A stretch of 64,000 nt of DNA, from positions 9,656 through 73,655 of the forward strand of contig CAZYME010000009.1 in the NCBI GenBank assembly GCA_964648115.1, in the 5' to 3' direction. Shown one piece after another: positions 8,097 through 17,317 of this stretch. Under the pieces are notes generated by a model that worked only from the letters and a program-made list of their open reading frames with translations, searched no databases and had not been told where the DNA came from. The DNA comes from CAZYME01 sp964648115. GTDB taxonomy: Bacteria > Pseudomonadota > Gammaproteobacteria > Legionellales > Legionellaceae. Each line of letters begins with the position of its first letter. The first letter of the stretch is position 1. The position numbers and the translations under genes were made by a program.

Positions 8097-9359
8097 ATGA
8101 ATTTTAGTGAACTTAAGCAGTTACCTATTGCTGATCTCGTCAATATTGCCCAGGAAATGGGCGTTGAAAACACCTCCCGCATGCGCAAGCAAGATATCAT
8201 TTTCGCCATCCTCAAAGCGCACGCGCTTAAAGGCGAAGATATTCATGGTGATGGTGTTGTTGAAATCCTTGCGGACGGCTTTGGATTTTTACGCTCTTCC
8301 GATGGCTCTTATTTAGCCGGACCGGATGACATCTACGTCTCCCCTAGTCAAATCAGACGATTTGGTTTGCGTACTGGTGATACGATTTCAGGCAAAATTC
8401 GCCCGCCTAAAGACAGCGAGCGTTACTTTGCTTTATTGAAAGTAGATCAAATTAACTACGATAGCCCAGATAGCGTAAAGCGAAAAATTCTATTTGAAAA
8501 CCTAACGCCACTTTTTGCCTCTAGACGTTTAGTCATGGAGCAAGGCAACGGTAGTACGGAAGATTTAACCGCACGCGTAGTCGATTTATGTGCGCCATTT
8601 GGCCGTGGCCAACGTGGATTGATCGTCTCCCCTCCGAAAGCAGGTAAGACGTTAATGTTGCAAAATCTCGCACATTCCATTGAAAAAAATTACCCTGATT
8701 GCTACCTCATTGTATTACTTATTGATGAGCGCCCAGAGGAAGTGACTGAGATGCAGCGTTCAGTCAAAGGTGAAGTGGTTGCTAGCACATTCGATGAACC
8801 AGCTAACCGTCACGTACAAGTGGCTGAAATGGTCATCGAAAAAGCGAAGCGCCTTGTTGAGCACAAACGCGATGTGGTGATATTACTTGATTCAATCACC
8901 CGTTTAGCGCGAGCCTATAACACCGTTATACCTTCATCTGGAAAAGTATTAACCGGTGGTGTGGATGCAAACGCTTTACAGCGACCTAAACGTTTATATG
9001 GTGCTGCACGTAATATCGAAGAAGGTGGTAGTTTAACTATTATTGCTACAGCTTTGGTTGATACTGGCTCCAAAATGGATGAAGTTATTTACGAAGAGTT
9101 CAAGGGTACGGGTAACATGGAAATTCATTTGACGCGTAATATTGCTGAGCGTCGTGTGTTCCCTGCTATCAACATTAACCGTTCTGGCACGCGTCGTGAA
9201 GACTTGTTGTTGAGTCCGGAAGAGTTACAACGTACTTGGATCTTACGCAAAATTCTGCAGTCCATGGATGAATGTGATGCGATTGAATTTTTATTAGAGC
9301 GCATGAAAAATCATAAAACTAATGCTGAGTTTTTTGAGGCTATGAAGCGGCAAGAGTAG
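8097..9359 (+). CDS. rho: Transcription termination factor Rho
   Basis: Hexameric RNA-dependent ATPase that terminates transcription. The N-terminal 'RMRKQDIIFAIL' helix domain, the RNA-binding cold-shock domain (about residues 50-120, 'GFGFLRSSDGSYLAGPDDIY'), Walker A 'SPPKAGKTLML' and Walker B 'RDVVILLDSITRLARAYN' are present, with the Q/R loops 'GGVDANALQRPKR' and 'EEFKGTGNMEIHL'. ATG 8097 (M-N-F-S-E-L) matches the family N-terminus and gives 420 residues; a GTG nine bases upstream would only add three residues. About 250 bp of leader precedes it, consistent with the autoregulated leaders known for rho. Confidence 0.98.
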   Translation: MNFSELKQLPIADLVNIAQEMGVENTSRMRKQDIIFAILKAHALKGEDIHGDGVVEILADGFGFLRSSDGSYLAGPDDIYVSPSQIRRFGLRTGDTISGKIRPPKDSERYFALLKVDQINYDSPDSVKRKILFENLTPLFASRRLVMEQGNGSTEDLTARVVDLCAPFGRGQRGLIVSPPKAGKTLMLQNLAHSIEKNYPDCYLIVLLIDERPEEVTEMQRSVKGEVVASTFDEPANRHVQVAEMVIEKAKRLVEHKRDVVILLDSITRLARAYNTVIPSSGKVLTGGVDANALQRPKRLYGAARNIEEGGSLTIIATALVDTGSKMDEVIYEEFKGTGNMEIHLTRNIAERRVFPAININRSGTRREDLLLSPEELQRTWILRKILQSMDECDAIEFLLERMKNHKTNAEFFEAMKRQE

Positions 9360-9364
9360 GGGTG

Positions 9365-9560
9365 GTGCTCCCGCATTCCGCTTCGCTCCATACGGGCTAC
9401 ATGCTTTGAAACAATGCAGTAGTTGTAGCCTGGATGAAGGCGCAGCCGTAATCCGGGAGTTCTGTGCCACGATTTTCCGAATTACGGCTGCGCCTTCTTC
9501 CAGGCTACATAACTTAGAAACAATGTAGCCCGTATGGAGCGAAGCGGAATGCGGGAGCAC
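9365..9560. repeat. Nested palindromic repeats: family B outside, family A inside
   Basis: The outer arms (9365-9400 and 9525-9560; gtgctcccgcattccgc and its complement at the far end) form a perfect inverted repeat of about 36 bp. Between them sits a complete family A palindrome (9425-9508). 'gaaacaatg' occurs just left of the inner element and again to its right, possibly a duplicated target. The whole structure fills the gap between rho and ubiD. Confidence 0.85.
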
Positions 9561-9586
9561 AACCTTTTCCGGGTAACTCTAAAAAT

Positions 9587-11059
9587 ATGAAATACACCGA
9601 CCTCCGCGATTTCATCGCCCAACTTGAAAAACGAAACTTATTACAACGCATTGACTACCCCGTCTCCCCCTATCTTGAGATGACCGTCGTCAGTGACAAA
9701 GTCCTACGTGCTGGTGGTCCCGCGCTGCTCTTCACTCGCCCCCAGAACCACTCCATGCCCGTGCTAACCAATCTATTTGGTACAGTCGAACGTGTCGCAT
9801 TGGGTATGGGCGAAGAAACCATCTTAGCGTTGCGGGAAATCGGTAAACTATTGGCCGCTCTAAAAGAACCCGAGCCCCCAAAAGGGTTTAAGGATGCATT
9901 CAACAAATTGCCGCTTTTAAAACAAGCTCTCAACATGGCACCTAAGCATATTAGCAACGCGCCCTGCCAAACCCATGTTTTAGAGCACGATGAAGTTGAT
10001 TTAACCAAGCTGCCTATACAAACATGTTGGCCAGGTGATGTTGCACCCTTAATTACCTGGGGATTAGTTACCACTAAAGGCCCCCACCAAGAACGCGAAA
10101 ATATGGGGATCTATCGCCAACAAGTATTAGGGAAAAATAAACTCATTATGCGCTGGTTGTCTCACCGCGGAGGAGCGCTTGATTACCAAGCCTTTCAAAA
10201 AGAACATCCCGGCGAGCGATTCCCCGTTGCGGTAACTTTGGGGGCAGATCCAGCCACCATCTTAGCCGCCGTGACACCTATCCCGGATACCCTATCAGAA
10301 TATGCTTTTGCCGGTTTACTACGTGGCCAACGCACCCAGCTTACACGTTGTATTGGCTCAGATTTGCATGTACCAGCAAGCGCTGAAATTATATTGGAAG
10401 GCTATTTAGACCCCAACATTGATGAAGCCCCTGAAGGGCCTTTTGGCGATCACACTGGTTATTATAACGAAGTGCAAACCTTCCCCGTTTTCACTGTTGA
10501 GCGCATTACACACCGTGATAACCCTATTTATCACAGCACCTACACTGGCCGCCCACCCGATGAGCCGGCTATTCTTGGCATGGCATTAAACGAAGTCTTC
10601 ATCCCTCTGCTGCAAAAACAATTTCCAGAGATTGTCGATTTTTATCTACCACCAGAAGGATGCTCATACCGCCTAGCCGTTGTGACCATTAAGAAACAAT
10701 ATCCCGGCCATGCCAAACGCATTATGATGGCAGTGTGGTCATTTTTAAGACAATTTATGTACACCAAATTCGTCATTGTTTGTGATGACGATATAGATGC
10801 ACGCAATTGGCAGGATGTAATTTGGGCCATGACTACACGAATGGACCCGCTACGAGATACCGTCATGATAGATAACACCCCCATTGATTACCTAGATTTT
10901 GCTTCGCCAGTTTCGGGTCTAGGTTCTAAAATGGGCTTAGATGCCACCAGCAAATGGCAGGGCGAAACGCAGCGGGAATGGGGAAAAGCCATTACCATGG
11001 ATGAAGACATTTTACAGCGAGTTAATGATTATTGGTCTTTGTTAGGGATCTCGATGTGA
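9587..11059 (+). CDS. ubiD: 4-hydroxy-3-polyprenylbenzoate decarboxylase
   Basis: Prenylated-FMN-dependent decarboxylase of ubiquinone biosynthesis. At 490 residues it has the UbiD length, with 'ENMGIYRQQVLGKNKLIMRW' (residues 171-190, prFMN/metal region), 'EGPFGDHTGYY' (containing the catalytic Glu/Asp-rich loop) and 'HSTYTGRPPDEPA' all conserved. The stop codon overlaps the GTG start of fre (GTGA), so the two are translationally coupled. The ATG lies 27 bases past the nested repeat. Confidence 0.96.
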   Translation: MKYTDLRDFIAQLEKRNLLQRIDYPVSPYLEMTVVSDKVLRAGGPALLFTRPQNHSMPVLTNLFGTVERVALGMGEETILALREIGKLLAALKEPEPPKGFKDAFNKLPLLKQALNMAPKHISNAPCQTHVLEHDEVDLTKLPIQTCWPGDVAPLITWGLVTTKGPHQERENMGIYRQQVLGKNKLIMRWLSHRGGALDYQAFQKEHPGERFPVAVTLGADPATILAAVTPIPDTLSEYAFAGLLRGQRTQLTRCIGSDLHVPASAEIILEGYLDPNIDEAPEGPFGDHTGYYNEVQTFPVFTVERITHRDNPIYHSTYTGRPPDEPAILGMALNEVFIPLLQKQFPEIVDFYLPPEGCSYRLAVVTIKKQYPGHAKRIMMAVWSFLRQFMYTKFVIVCDDDIDARNWQDVIWAMTTRMDPLRDTVMIDNTPIDYLDFASPVSGLGSKMGLDATSKWQGETQREWGKAITMDEDILQRVNDYWSLLGISM

Positions 11060-11754
11060 GCGATAAACTTATTCAAGCACAAGTAGAAAGAATCACACCG
11101 CTCACCGACAGTATCCTGCAGCTCATCTTAGCGCCCAGAGAATATATAGATTATCAAGCGGGGCAATATTTACAAATTATCTCGGCAAAAGAGGAGTTCA
11201 GTTATTCAATAGCAAATGCTCCTTTAGGTTCACATAAATATGAACTTCATATTCGGCATACGCGCGACAACCCATATAATCAGCCACTGCTAGCTGAGAT
11301 CAAGCATAAAGGCTCGGTAACCATTCGCCTGCCGTTGGGAGAATGTAATTTAAGCCGTCTGCACCCCAATAGACCCATCTTATTTATTGCGGGCGGTACT
11401 GGGTTTGCACCTATCAAAGCCATGATTGAACAATTACTAGCAGATGGCGAACCACGTGCTTTTAAACTATTTTGGGGCGCGCGCTCTCAAAGTGATTTGT
11501 ATATGGATGATATAGTCACCAAATGGCAAACCCATGTTCCTCATTTTCAATACTTTTCACAATTATCAGAAACCAGCACAGAAACACTAGCTTCGATGGT
11601 GTTAGCGCGACACGAGCAGGATATTAATAATTGGCAAATTGTAATTAGTGGGCCATTTGATATGGTATACAGCACACGAGATCACCTTATCGAAAAAGGC
11701 GCATCACCTGCTAATTTATTTTCAGATGCATTCAGCTTTGAAGGAGCAAAATAA
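11056..11754 (+). CDS. fre: NAD(P)H-flavin reductase
   Basis: Ferredoxin-reductase-fold protein that reduces free flavins with NAD(P)H. 'YSIANAP' is the RxYS-type flavin site (here F-S-Y-S-I-A) and 'ILFIAGGTGFAPIKAMIEQ' the nucleotide-binding loop; the C-terminus 'LFSDAFSFEGAK' matches the family. GTG 11056 overlaps the ubiD stop by four bases and gives 232 residues, almost exactly the E. coli Fre length; the frame is open a little further upstream but that would extend into ubiD. Coupling to ubiD suggests it supplies reduced flavin for quinone or prFMN chemistry (inference). Confidence 0.93.
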   Translation: MSDKLIQAQVERITPLTDSILQLILAPREYIDYQAGQYLQIISAKEEFSYSIANAPLGSHKYELHIRHTRDNPYNQPLLAEIKHKGSVTIRLPLGECNLSRLHPNRPILFIAGGTGFAPIKAMIEQLLADGEPRAFKLFWGARSQSDLYMDDIVTKWQTHVPHFQYFSQLSETSTETLASMVLARHEQDINNWQIVISGPFDMVYSTRDHLIEKGASPANLFSDAFSFEGAK

Positions 11755-11755
11755 C

Positions 11756-11950
11756 ATGGAAACTTTTTATCAAATATTAGGTGTAGTAGGAGCAGCTTTG
11801 ATTGTCTGGGTTATCTATACCAACATTAAAAACCGCCCAAACCTATTTAGCCGTGAAAATTTAAGCAAAAGCTTCTCAAGCATGGGCATACTAGCACTAT
11901 TGCTGATCGGTTTTGTAGCCCTGCTGATTTTCATGGTAAGGTATACTTAA
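11756..11950 (+). CDS. Small two-helix membrane protein
   Basis: A 64-residue protein translated from ATG 11756 with an AAGGAG site nine bases upstream that lies within the end of fre. Two hydrophobic segments (about residues 7-22 and 43-61) flank a short basic loop, so it is a small inner-membrane hairpin. The second gene-spanning start upstream in the same frame runs antiparallel to nothing sensible and is not used. Function unknown; the position as third gene of ubiD-fre suggests co-transcription. Confidence 0.8.
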   Translation: METFYQILGVVGAALIVWVIYTNIKNRPNLFSRENLSKSFSSMGILALLLIGFVALLIFMVRYT

Positions 11951-11999
11951 CGCACGCCGACGGCCACGTGTTCAAAGAATAATAAACAGAGGGATTACC

Positions 12000-12974
12000 A
12001 TGAAAAAACAGATAGGCATCTTATCGATGTTGATTGGGTTGTTATTATCACCGTTGGTTTTTGCTCAACAACAAAGCTGGAACAGCTGGGTGGCTGATGT
12101 GCGCCAAGAAGCATTAGGACAGGGCATCCCTGCTTCCTTATTTGATGAAGCATTTGCTGATATTCATGAGCCTAGCCGGCAGGTAAAAGGCTTGGCACGT
12201 TCTCAACCAGAGCACCGTCTCACATACTCAAAATACCTACACTCACGCGTTGATAATTACCGAATTTCTGTAGGTAGACAACAGTACAAGAAAAACCAAG
12301 CCCTGGCAGATGAAATTGGAAGCCACTTTGGCGTTGACCCTTGCTTTATCATGTCATTTTGGGGAATGGAAACCAGTTATGGTAGCTATATGGGCAATTT
12401 CCCGGTCATTAAATCATTAGCAACATTAGCGTATGACTCAAATCGTCCCGAATTTTTCCGTAAACAATTATTTTACGCTCTACATATTGTTAATGATGGC
12501 CATGTTTCTTTGGGCAAATTTAAGGGCGAGTGGGCAGGTGCCTCAGGGCAACCTCAGTTCCTTCCTTCCAGCTGGAGGGAGTATGCGGTTGATTATGATG
12601 GTGATGGGCGTAAAGATATCTGGGAGTCAAAAGCAGACGTATTTGCATCCATTGCTAACTACATGAAGAAAAATGGTTGGCAAACTGGGGAGCCATGGGC
12701 CATTCTGGTTAAATTACCGAAAAATTTTGATAAAAACCTTGAGGGTAAGACAATCGTCAAACCAACAAGCGAGTGGAACGCCATGGGCGTGCGTACAGAG
12801 CGAGGAGAGCCCTTGCCCTATCAAAATTTGGAGGCGAGCATAGTCCAACCTAATGGTGGCCCGGTATTTCTTGCCTACCCCAATTATAAAATGATCTTAC
12901 GTTACAATAATTCCATCTACTATGCCGGTGCAATTGGCTATTTAGCAGATAAAATATGCCAACGCACAACCTAG
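12000..12974 (+). CDS. Periplasmic lytic murein transglycosylase, MltB type
   Basis: Cleaves peptidoglycan glycan strands to 1,6-anhydro products. Signal peptide 1-22 (cleavage after V-F-A), with no lipobox Cys, so it is soluble rather than lipid-anchored like MltB. The SLT_2 domain is complete: 'SFWGMETSYGSYMGNFPVI' contains the catalytic Glu (about residue 125), followed by 'SLATLAYDSNRPEFFRKQL' and 'GASGQPQFLPSSWREYAVDY', and a calcium-type loop 'DGDGRKDIW'. It lacks the C-terminal peptidoglycan-binding domain some homologues carry. Its 3' end overlaps msrB-msrA by 19 bases. Confidence 0.92.
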   Translation: MKKQIGILSMLIGLLLSPLVFAQQQSWNSWVADVRQEALGQGIPASLFDEAFADIHEPSRQVKGLARSQPEHRLTYSKYLHSRVDNYRISVGRQQYKKNQALADEIGSHFGVDPCFIMSFWGMETSYGSYMGNFPVIKSLATLAYDSNRPEFFRKQLFYALHIVNDGHVSLGKFKGEWAGASGQPQFLPSSWREYAVDYDGDGRKDIWESKADVFASIANYMKKNGWQTGEPWAILVKLPKNFDKNLEGKTIVKPTSEWNAMGVRTERGEPLPYQNLEASIVQPNGGPVFLAYPNYKMILRYNNSIYYAGAIGYLADKICQRTT

Positions 12975-13843
12975 TGAGCGCTTTTGTAGATAAAACTGCA
13001 AGTTTAACGCCAGAAGCGCGGCATATTATTTGTGATAAGGCTACTGAGGCTCCGCAAAGCAGTGAAAGTGACATTATCACTACGGGTAGTTATCTATGCA
13101 GGCGCTGCGGTTTGGCGCTGTTTCGTGCGCATAGTCAATTTCATGCGGGTTGTGGTTGGCCAAGTTTTGATGATGATATTTCAGATGCAGTAAAACACGC
13201 TCCAGATGCTGATGGTCGGCGTACGGAAATCCTTTGCCATCGTTGTGATGGGCATCTAGGGCATGTGTTTATAGGCGAAAATTACACGGAAAAAAATTCT
13301 CGCTATTGCGTTAATGCTGCCGCTATCGATTTTGTTAATGATAGTGCAGTAGTGGATAGTGGGGAAGCCATCTTGGCGGGTGGCTGCTTTTGGGGAGTAG
13401 ATTACTATCTGAAGCGTATTCCGGGCGTGCTAAAAGTTGAAGTAGGGTATTCCGGCGGGAACATAGCGCATCCAACATATAATGATGTCTGCAATGGCCA
13501 AACGGGTCATTATGAAGTGGCTCGTGTAATTTTTGACGTTTCAAAAACAGACTATCACACTGTTCTAAAGCATTTTTTTGAAATTCATGATCCTACCCAG
13601 CGTACCGGCCAGGGGCCTGACGTCGGCCCGCAATATCAAAGTGCTGTATTTTATTATAATCAAGCCCAGTATGAGCAAGCAGAAATATTGATAAAAGCCT
13701 TGCAAGAAAATGGCTATCAGGTAGCTACAAAATTACTTCCTGCACAATCTTTTTGGCCTGCAGAAAACTATCATCAAGACTACTATAGCAAGCACGATAA
13801 AGCCCCCTATTGCCACCAGCCCGTTACCCGCTTTAAAAAGTAA
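12956..13843 (+). CDS. msrBA: Fused methionine sulfoxide reductase MsrB-MsrA
   Basis: One 295-residue polypeptide repairs both methionine sulfoxide epimers. The N-terminal half is MsrB: zinc pairs 'YLCRRCG' and 'CHRCDGHLGHVF', with the resolving/catalytic 'SRYCVNAAAIDF'. The C-terminal half, from about residue 138, is MsrA: 'ILAGGCFWGVDYYLKR' with catalytic Cys and 'EIHDPTQ'. The order B-then-A is the less usual one. There is no signal peptide, so it is cytoplasmic. The start overlaps the transglycosylase gene, indicating one transcript. Confidence 0.94.
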   Translation: MPTHNLVSAFVDKTASLTPEARHIICDKATEAPQSSESDIITTGSYLCRRCGLALFRAHSQFHAGCGWPSFDDDISDAVKHAPDADGRRTEILCHRCDGHLGHVFIGENYTEKNSRYCVNAAAIDFVNDSAVVDSGEAILAGGCFWGVDYYLKRIPGVLKVEVGYSGGNIAHPTYNDVCNGQTGHYEVARVIFDVSKTDYHTVLKHFFEIHDPTQRTGQGPDVGPQYQSAVFYYNQAQYEQAEILIKALQENGYQVATKLLPAQSFWPAENYHQDYYSKHDKAPYCHQPVTRFKK

Positions 13844-13908
13844 AATTCTGTTCAAGGTTTCCCAAAATGGACCGATATTCTAGATAAGGAACTTGCCTGG
13901 GGAAATCA

Positions 13909-14220
13909 ATGAGTAGAATGGCAAAATTTAACATTGGTGATCTGGTTGTGCATAAACGCCAAAGTTATAGGGCAGTTGTCATTGATGTAGACCCATTGTT
14001 TCAAGCCTCTGGGCGTTATAACCCGCAAGCATCTAAGCGAGCTTTCACGAAGCGCAATCCATGGTATCGTTTATTGGTTGACGGAAGTAGCCAGATGACT
14101 TACGTTGAAGAATGTCTGTTAGCTTTTGACCCAAGTAACCAATCTATTGATAATCCGAATATTGAGAACTACTTAGAGGAGCACCACGGTGCTTATCGGG
14201 GTATTTCAAGGGGGCATTAA
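13909..14220 (+). CDS. hspQ: Heat shock protein HspQ
   Basis: 103 residues; 'KFNIGDLVVHKRQSYRAVV' followed by 'DVDPLF' and 'RNPWYRLLVDG' and 'TYVEECLL' match HspQ (hemimethylated-DNA-binding YccV family), a small heat-inducible protein that in enterics influences Lon and DnaA turnover. GGGGAAA precedes the ATG. The next gene overlaps its end by 32 bases. Confidence 0.9.
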   Translation: MSRMAKFNIGDLVVHKRQSYRAVVIDVDPLFQASGRYNPQASKRAFTKRNPWYRLLVDGSSQMTYVEECLLAFDPSNQSIDNPNIENYLEEHHGAYRGISRGH

Positions 14221-14995
14221 CCCTGCCTATGGAGCTCCCATTTTGTTTTATGAACGTTTATTTAAATGGACTTTTTTAATAAGCTTATCTCTGATGCTGG
14301 TCTTATCTTTTTACAAAGATAGGCTCCCAAGCCCTAAGGCATATGATTTTATTTCGTTGAACCCGCCTATTCAATCTGAAACCTACAGGGAGCCATTTAG
14401 GATTACAGCGAATAAACAAAGCTATGAAATTACACCAAAATTTGATTACGATCTCACGGGTGTTGTCGTAACGTATAGCAACGCAGATGGGTTTACCAAC
14501 ATATGGCACCATGACGTATGGAAAGACTTTATTAATCTGCGTGATCTTTGTGTAATTTGGAACCCAAATGTTAGCTCAGGTATTTATAAAGAAATAAGTT
14601 TCAATAGCGATAGCTGGACGTGTTGGGCTGCGTGGAGAGGTGGTTCTACGACTGAGAAGTTTAAATTTAACGCTCTTTCTAATAATCATTTGTTAACTGA
14701 TAACAACCGGATAAAAGCGGCTCTTTTGAGTGCGGAAATAGGCGATGTTGTACATTTCAAAGGTGTTTTAGCGAGTTACAAAAATGAGGAATCGGGAGCC
14801 GAGCGGGGCACCAGTATCAAACGCACTGATACTGGGAATGGAGCCTGTGAAACGGTGTACCTTGATGAATTTAAGGTTATTAAAAAAGCTAATCCGGTGT
14901 TACGTAATTTTTATAAATTGAGTAAGTGGGTAGCTATTTTTTCATTTTTTGGGTTTCTTATTATGTTTGTGCGTACACCGTTTAGAGCTCGGTAA
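14189..14995 (+). CDS. Uncharacterised membrane protein with two terminal helices
   Basis: About 268 residues, no family recognised. Hydrophobic segments near residues 27-44 (WTFLISLSLMLVLSF) and 243-262 (WVAIFSFFGFLIMFV) flank a roughly 190-residue hydrophilic region, so both termini are probably cytoplasmic with an exposed periplasmic domain rich in Trp and Asn. The GTG 14189 start overlaps hspQ by 32 bases; a start nearer 14243 is possible and would still keep the first helix. Context gives no functional clue. Confidence 0.65.
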   Translation: MLIGVFQGGINPAYGAPILFYERLFKWTFLISLSLMLVLSFYKDRLPSPKAYDFISLNPPIQSETYREPFRITANKQSYEITPKFDYDLTGVVVTYSNADGFTNIWHHDVWKDFINLRDLCVIWNPNVSSGIYKEISFNSDSWTCWAAWRGGSTTEKFKFNALSNNHLLTDNNRIKAALLSAEIGDVVHFKGVLASYKNEESGAERGTSIKRTDTGNGACETVYLDEFKVIKKANPVLRNFYKLSKWVAIFSFFGFLIMFVRTPFRAR

Positions 14996-14997
14996 TG

Positions 14998-15096
14998 TTG
15001 GGTCACGACCCAACCTACTTGCTGGATGCAGCGCAGCGTAAGCCGGGAATTCTGGGCACGGAAATCCCGGATTACGCTGCGCTTCATCCAGGCTAC
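14998..15096. repeat. Family D palindrome followed by family A palindrome
   Basis: 14998-15015 is the short palindrome gttgggtcacgacccaac (family D core). It is followed two bases on by a family A copy (15017-15096), whose arms are 'tggatgcagcgcagcgtaa' and 'attacgctgcgcttcatcca'. The pair fills the gap downstream of the unknown membrane protein. Confidence 0.8.
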
Positions 15097-15213
15097 AACT
15101 GACTTTTTACATTATTTAGTTCGAACCACTGGCAGGAGTTGCTTGTTGACAACAATGATGAAAAAATATACCATGTGTGCCAAATATTTACGAAAATTCG
15201 AGGAAGGAGCTCA

Positions 15214-16017
15214 TTGAAGAAATTATACCAACAACTACTAATCTCTCTCTTCTTATCACTACTCCATTTTACTGCCCATGCAAACAATTTATTACGTTTA
15301 CAAAAGGCCTATCCTGAACATATTCAAACGGTTGCCGAAGATTATATTATCTGGACAGACGGGACGATGATGCCGGCACGAGATGATGCACCCAATAAAA
15401 CCCAGCAAGAAAAACTAGATTCTCCGTCATTGCTCGATCAAGTCGACCAGGTTTTATATTCGCTAGGGATACCAGCTAACACTGACACATATGCGCCCAA
15501 CGGCGATCCCGGTCGCATCCGTTATGAGCCTTTCTTTCGAAAAATGTACGGTGATACGCAAGAAGAAGTAGAATCAAAATTAGTAACCATTTATTGGATG
15601 CCCTTAATATTTGGTAGTAGTTATCCATTATCTGTTACCACAGTGAATGAAGTCGACAAAAAGCTCATCCAGATTTCCAATGAATTAGAAGCGCTAGTGT
15701 TAAGGCACCCAGAATATGTGCGGTTTTTAGAATACCCAGGCGAAACATTTAAATGGCGATTTATAGCAAACACTACTCGCCTCAGCAACCATAGTTTTGG
15801 CATGACTATTGATATCAATTCAGACGCATCTGACTACTGGCAAAGGGAGCTCGAAGGAGCTGGGCAGCCTATTAGCGAAGATGCTCCCCTCATATATCGC
15901 AATAGCATTCCCTGGGAAATTGTCCCTATTTTTGAAAAATACGGTTTTATCTGGGGCGGCAAATGGCACCACTACGATAGCATGCATTTTGAGTACCGCC
16001 CGGAGCTATTGGCCTGA
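15214..16017 (+). CDS. Secreted M15-family D-alanyl-D-alanine carboxypeptidase-like protein
   Basis: Zinc peptidase of the VanY/endolysin-like M15 class acting on peptidoglycan peptides. 'LSNHSFGMTIDINSD' provides the H......D metal ligands and 'KWHHYDSMHFEYRPELL' the third ligand and base near the C-terminus. TTG 15214 is chosen because AGGAAGGAG lies five bases upstream and the product then starts with a textbook signal peptide (MKKLYQQLLISLF...THFTA-HA type, about 22 residues); an earlier TTG at 15139 would bury it behind 25 residues. The protein is 267 residues. Confidence 0.85.
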   Translation: MKKLYQQLLISLFLSLLHFTAHANNLLRLQKAYPEHIQTVAEDYIIWTDGTMMPARDDAPNKTQQEKLDSPSLLDQVDQVLYSLGIPANTDTYAPNGDPGRIRYEPFFRKMYGDTQEEVESKLVTIYWMPLIFGSSYPLSVTTVNEVDKKLIQISNELEALVLRHPEYVRFLEYPGETFKWRFIANTTRLSNHSFGMTIDINSDASDYWQRELEGAGQPISEDAPLIYRNSIPWEIVPIFEKYGFIWGGKWHHYDSMHFEYRPELLA

Positions 16018-16021
16018 TATG

Positions 16022-17302
16022 TTAGGTTAAGGTCAACACTTGTTTATATAAAAGCTCTCTTTGATCCTCAACTGCTCGCAGTAAACCTTGAATGTTCCCC
16101 CATGGACCACAATCTAAATCACGAGGATCGATTCGCAGTAAACCTTGAATGTTCCCCCATGGACCACAATCTAAATCACGAGGATCGATTAAAAGCAATT
16201 TTTGCAAATAAAAATACAATGGTTCTATGGCTTGGGTACGTAATTCATCATCTATAACCTCAGAAGGAGTAATACCCAGCGCTCTTCTCAGCGTCTCTGT
16301 GACAACAGGCAAAGTGACATCTGATTTTTCTATCACCATCACATACATGCCTAATAACGTAAATTGATTATAAACTGCAAGACGCGCTTCCATCTTACCA
16401 GCAAAGCTAGAAAGCTCCGCCTTATTCAGGGTCGTGTCATCAGGTAATAGGTAATTAATTAACTCACATACTAGAGAACTCGGCTTAGGCTGAATCCCTT
16501 GTAAACAGGCCACCATGGCTTCTCTTGAAAGCTGGCTATCTGGTTTTATAAGAAGGGCCGAGAGAGATGTAGAAAAAAGTCGAAGCCCAGCACATACCTC
16601 ATCCCTTGTTTTAGCCAATAAAGCATCAAACGATTGAATTACTGTTAAATACTTTATCTGATCCAACATCGGCCTTGATAAATCCTCAGCTTCCCTCACT
16701 CTGTCTTCCAGTTTTTGAAAAAATCCTTCCTCTCCTTGAGGAATATAGCGAATGAGATCTGATGGCTTTTCAACCTGTATCTTGCGCAGATATTGTAGAT
16801 AAGCGCGACAGCGCGTTAGAATATTTAAACTATCAAGCTTATTTTCCTCAGTTATTGCGAGGAGCTCTTTGATGATGGGGTACATACCAGTAGCATCTTT
16901 GATCCAGCCTAGCTGAGTAAAAATCTTACCTGTAATGTCTTTATCATAAGTATCATCGATTTTGAGATAAAAATGCAGCAAAGACCCTAATAAAATACTA
17001 TGTTGCTCTGTGTACAAAGTCGAGCCTGGCTTTGCTCTGGGTAAAAACTGGGCCAGATATCGTATCCCGTCCATTATCGCAAGGTATTGGGGGTTAGCTG
17101 CTGGTTTTCCAAATACAGCGCTTGTTACCGTGCTTGGTTTTTCAGCGACTCTCGTTCGATACTTCACTTCCATCTCTGAAATCTTCTCAACTAATACATC
17201 ATAACTAGGGGGGATATACCGCCCGGAAACTTGGTCAAAAATTCTTACCAATATTGCTGTTTTTTCACGTAGCGCCAGATATTGTGGTGGGATATATGGC
17301 AT
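16022..17302 (-). CDS. Uncharacterised protein with a perfect 19-residue tandem duplication
   Basis: About 426 residues, no family recognised; largely helical, soluble, no signal peptide. Near the C-terminus the 19-residue unit IDPRDLDCGPWGNIQGLLR occurs twice back to back, encoded by an exact 57-bp DNA duplication. ATG 17302 is preferred over a TTG at 17350 because GGAGG lies four bases upstream and because the longer form would run through the candidate 6S RNA. It stands alone between the M15 gene and the RNA, in an accessory-looking spot; a host-directed role is possible but unsupported. Confidence 0.7.
   Translation of the reverse strand: MPYIPPQYLALREKTAILVRIFDQVSGRYIPPSYDVLVEKISEMEVKYRTRVAEKPSTVTSAVFGKPAANPQYLAIMDGIRYLAQFLPRAKPGSTLYTEQHSILLGSLLHFYLKIDDTYDKDITGKIFTQLGWIKDATGMYPIIKELLAITEENKLDSLNILTRCRAYLQYLRKIQVEKPSDLIRYIPQGEEGFFQKLEDRVREAEDLSRPMLDQIKYLTVIQSFDALLAKTRDEVCAGLRLFSTSLSALLIKPDSQLSREAMVACLQGIQPKPSSLVCELINYLLPDDTTLNKAELSSFAGKMEARLAVYNQFTLLGMYVMVIEKSDVTLPVVTETLRRALGITPSEVIDDELRTQAIEPLYFYLQKLLLIDPRDLDCGPWGNIQGLLRIDPRDLDCGPWGNIQGLLRAVEDQRELLYKQVLTLT
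16077..16190. repeat. Exact 57-bp tandem duplication
   Basis: The 57-bp unit beginning gtaaaccttgaatgttcccc starts at 16081 and again at 16138, with no mismatch visible across the second copy up to about 16190. It is in frame (19 codons) inside the C-terminus of the unknown protein. Identity at every base implies a recent slippage event or an assembly artefact. Confidence 0.9.
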
Positions 17303-17317
17303 AAGCCCTCCGTAGAT

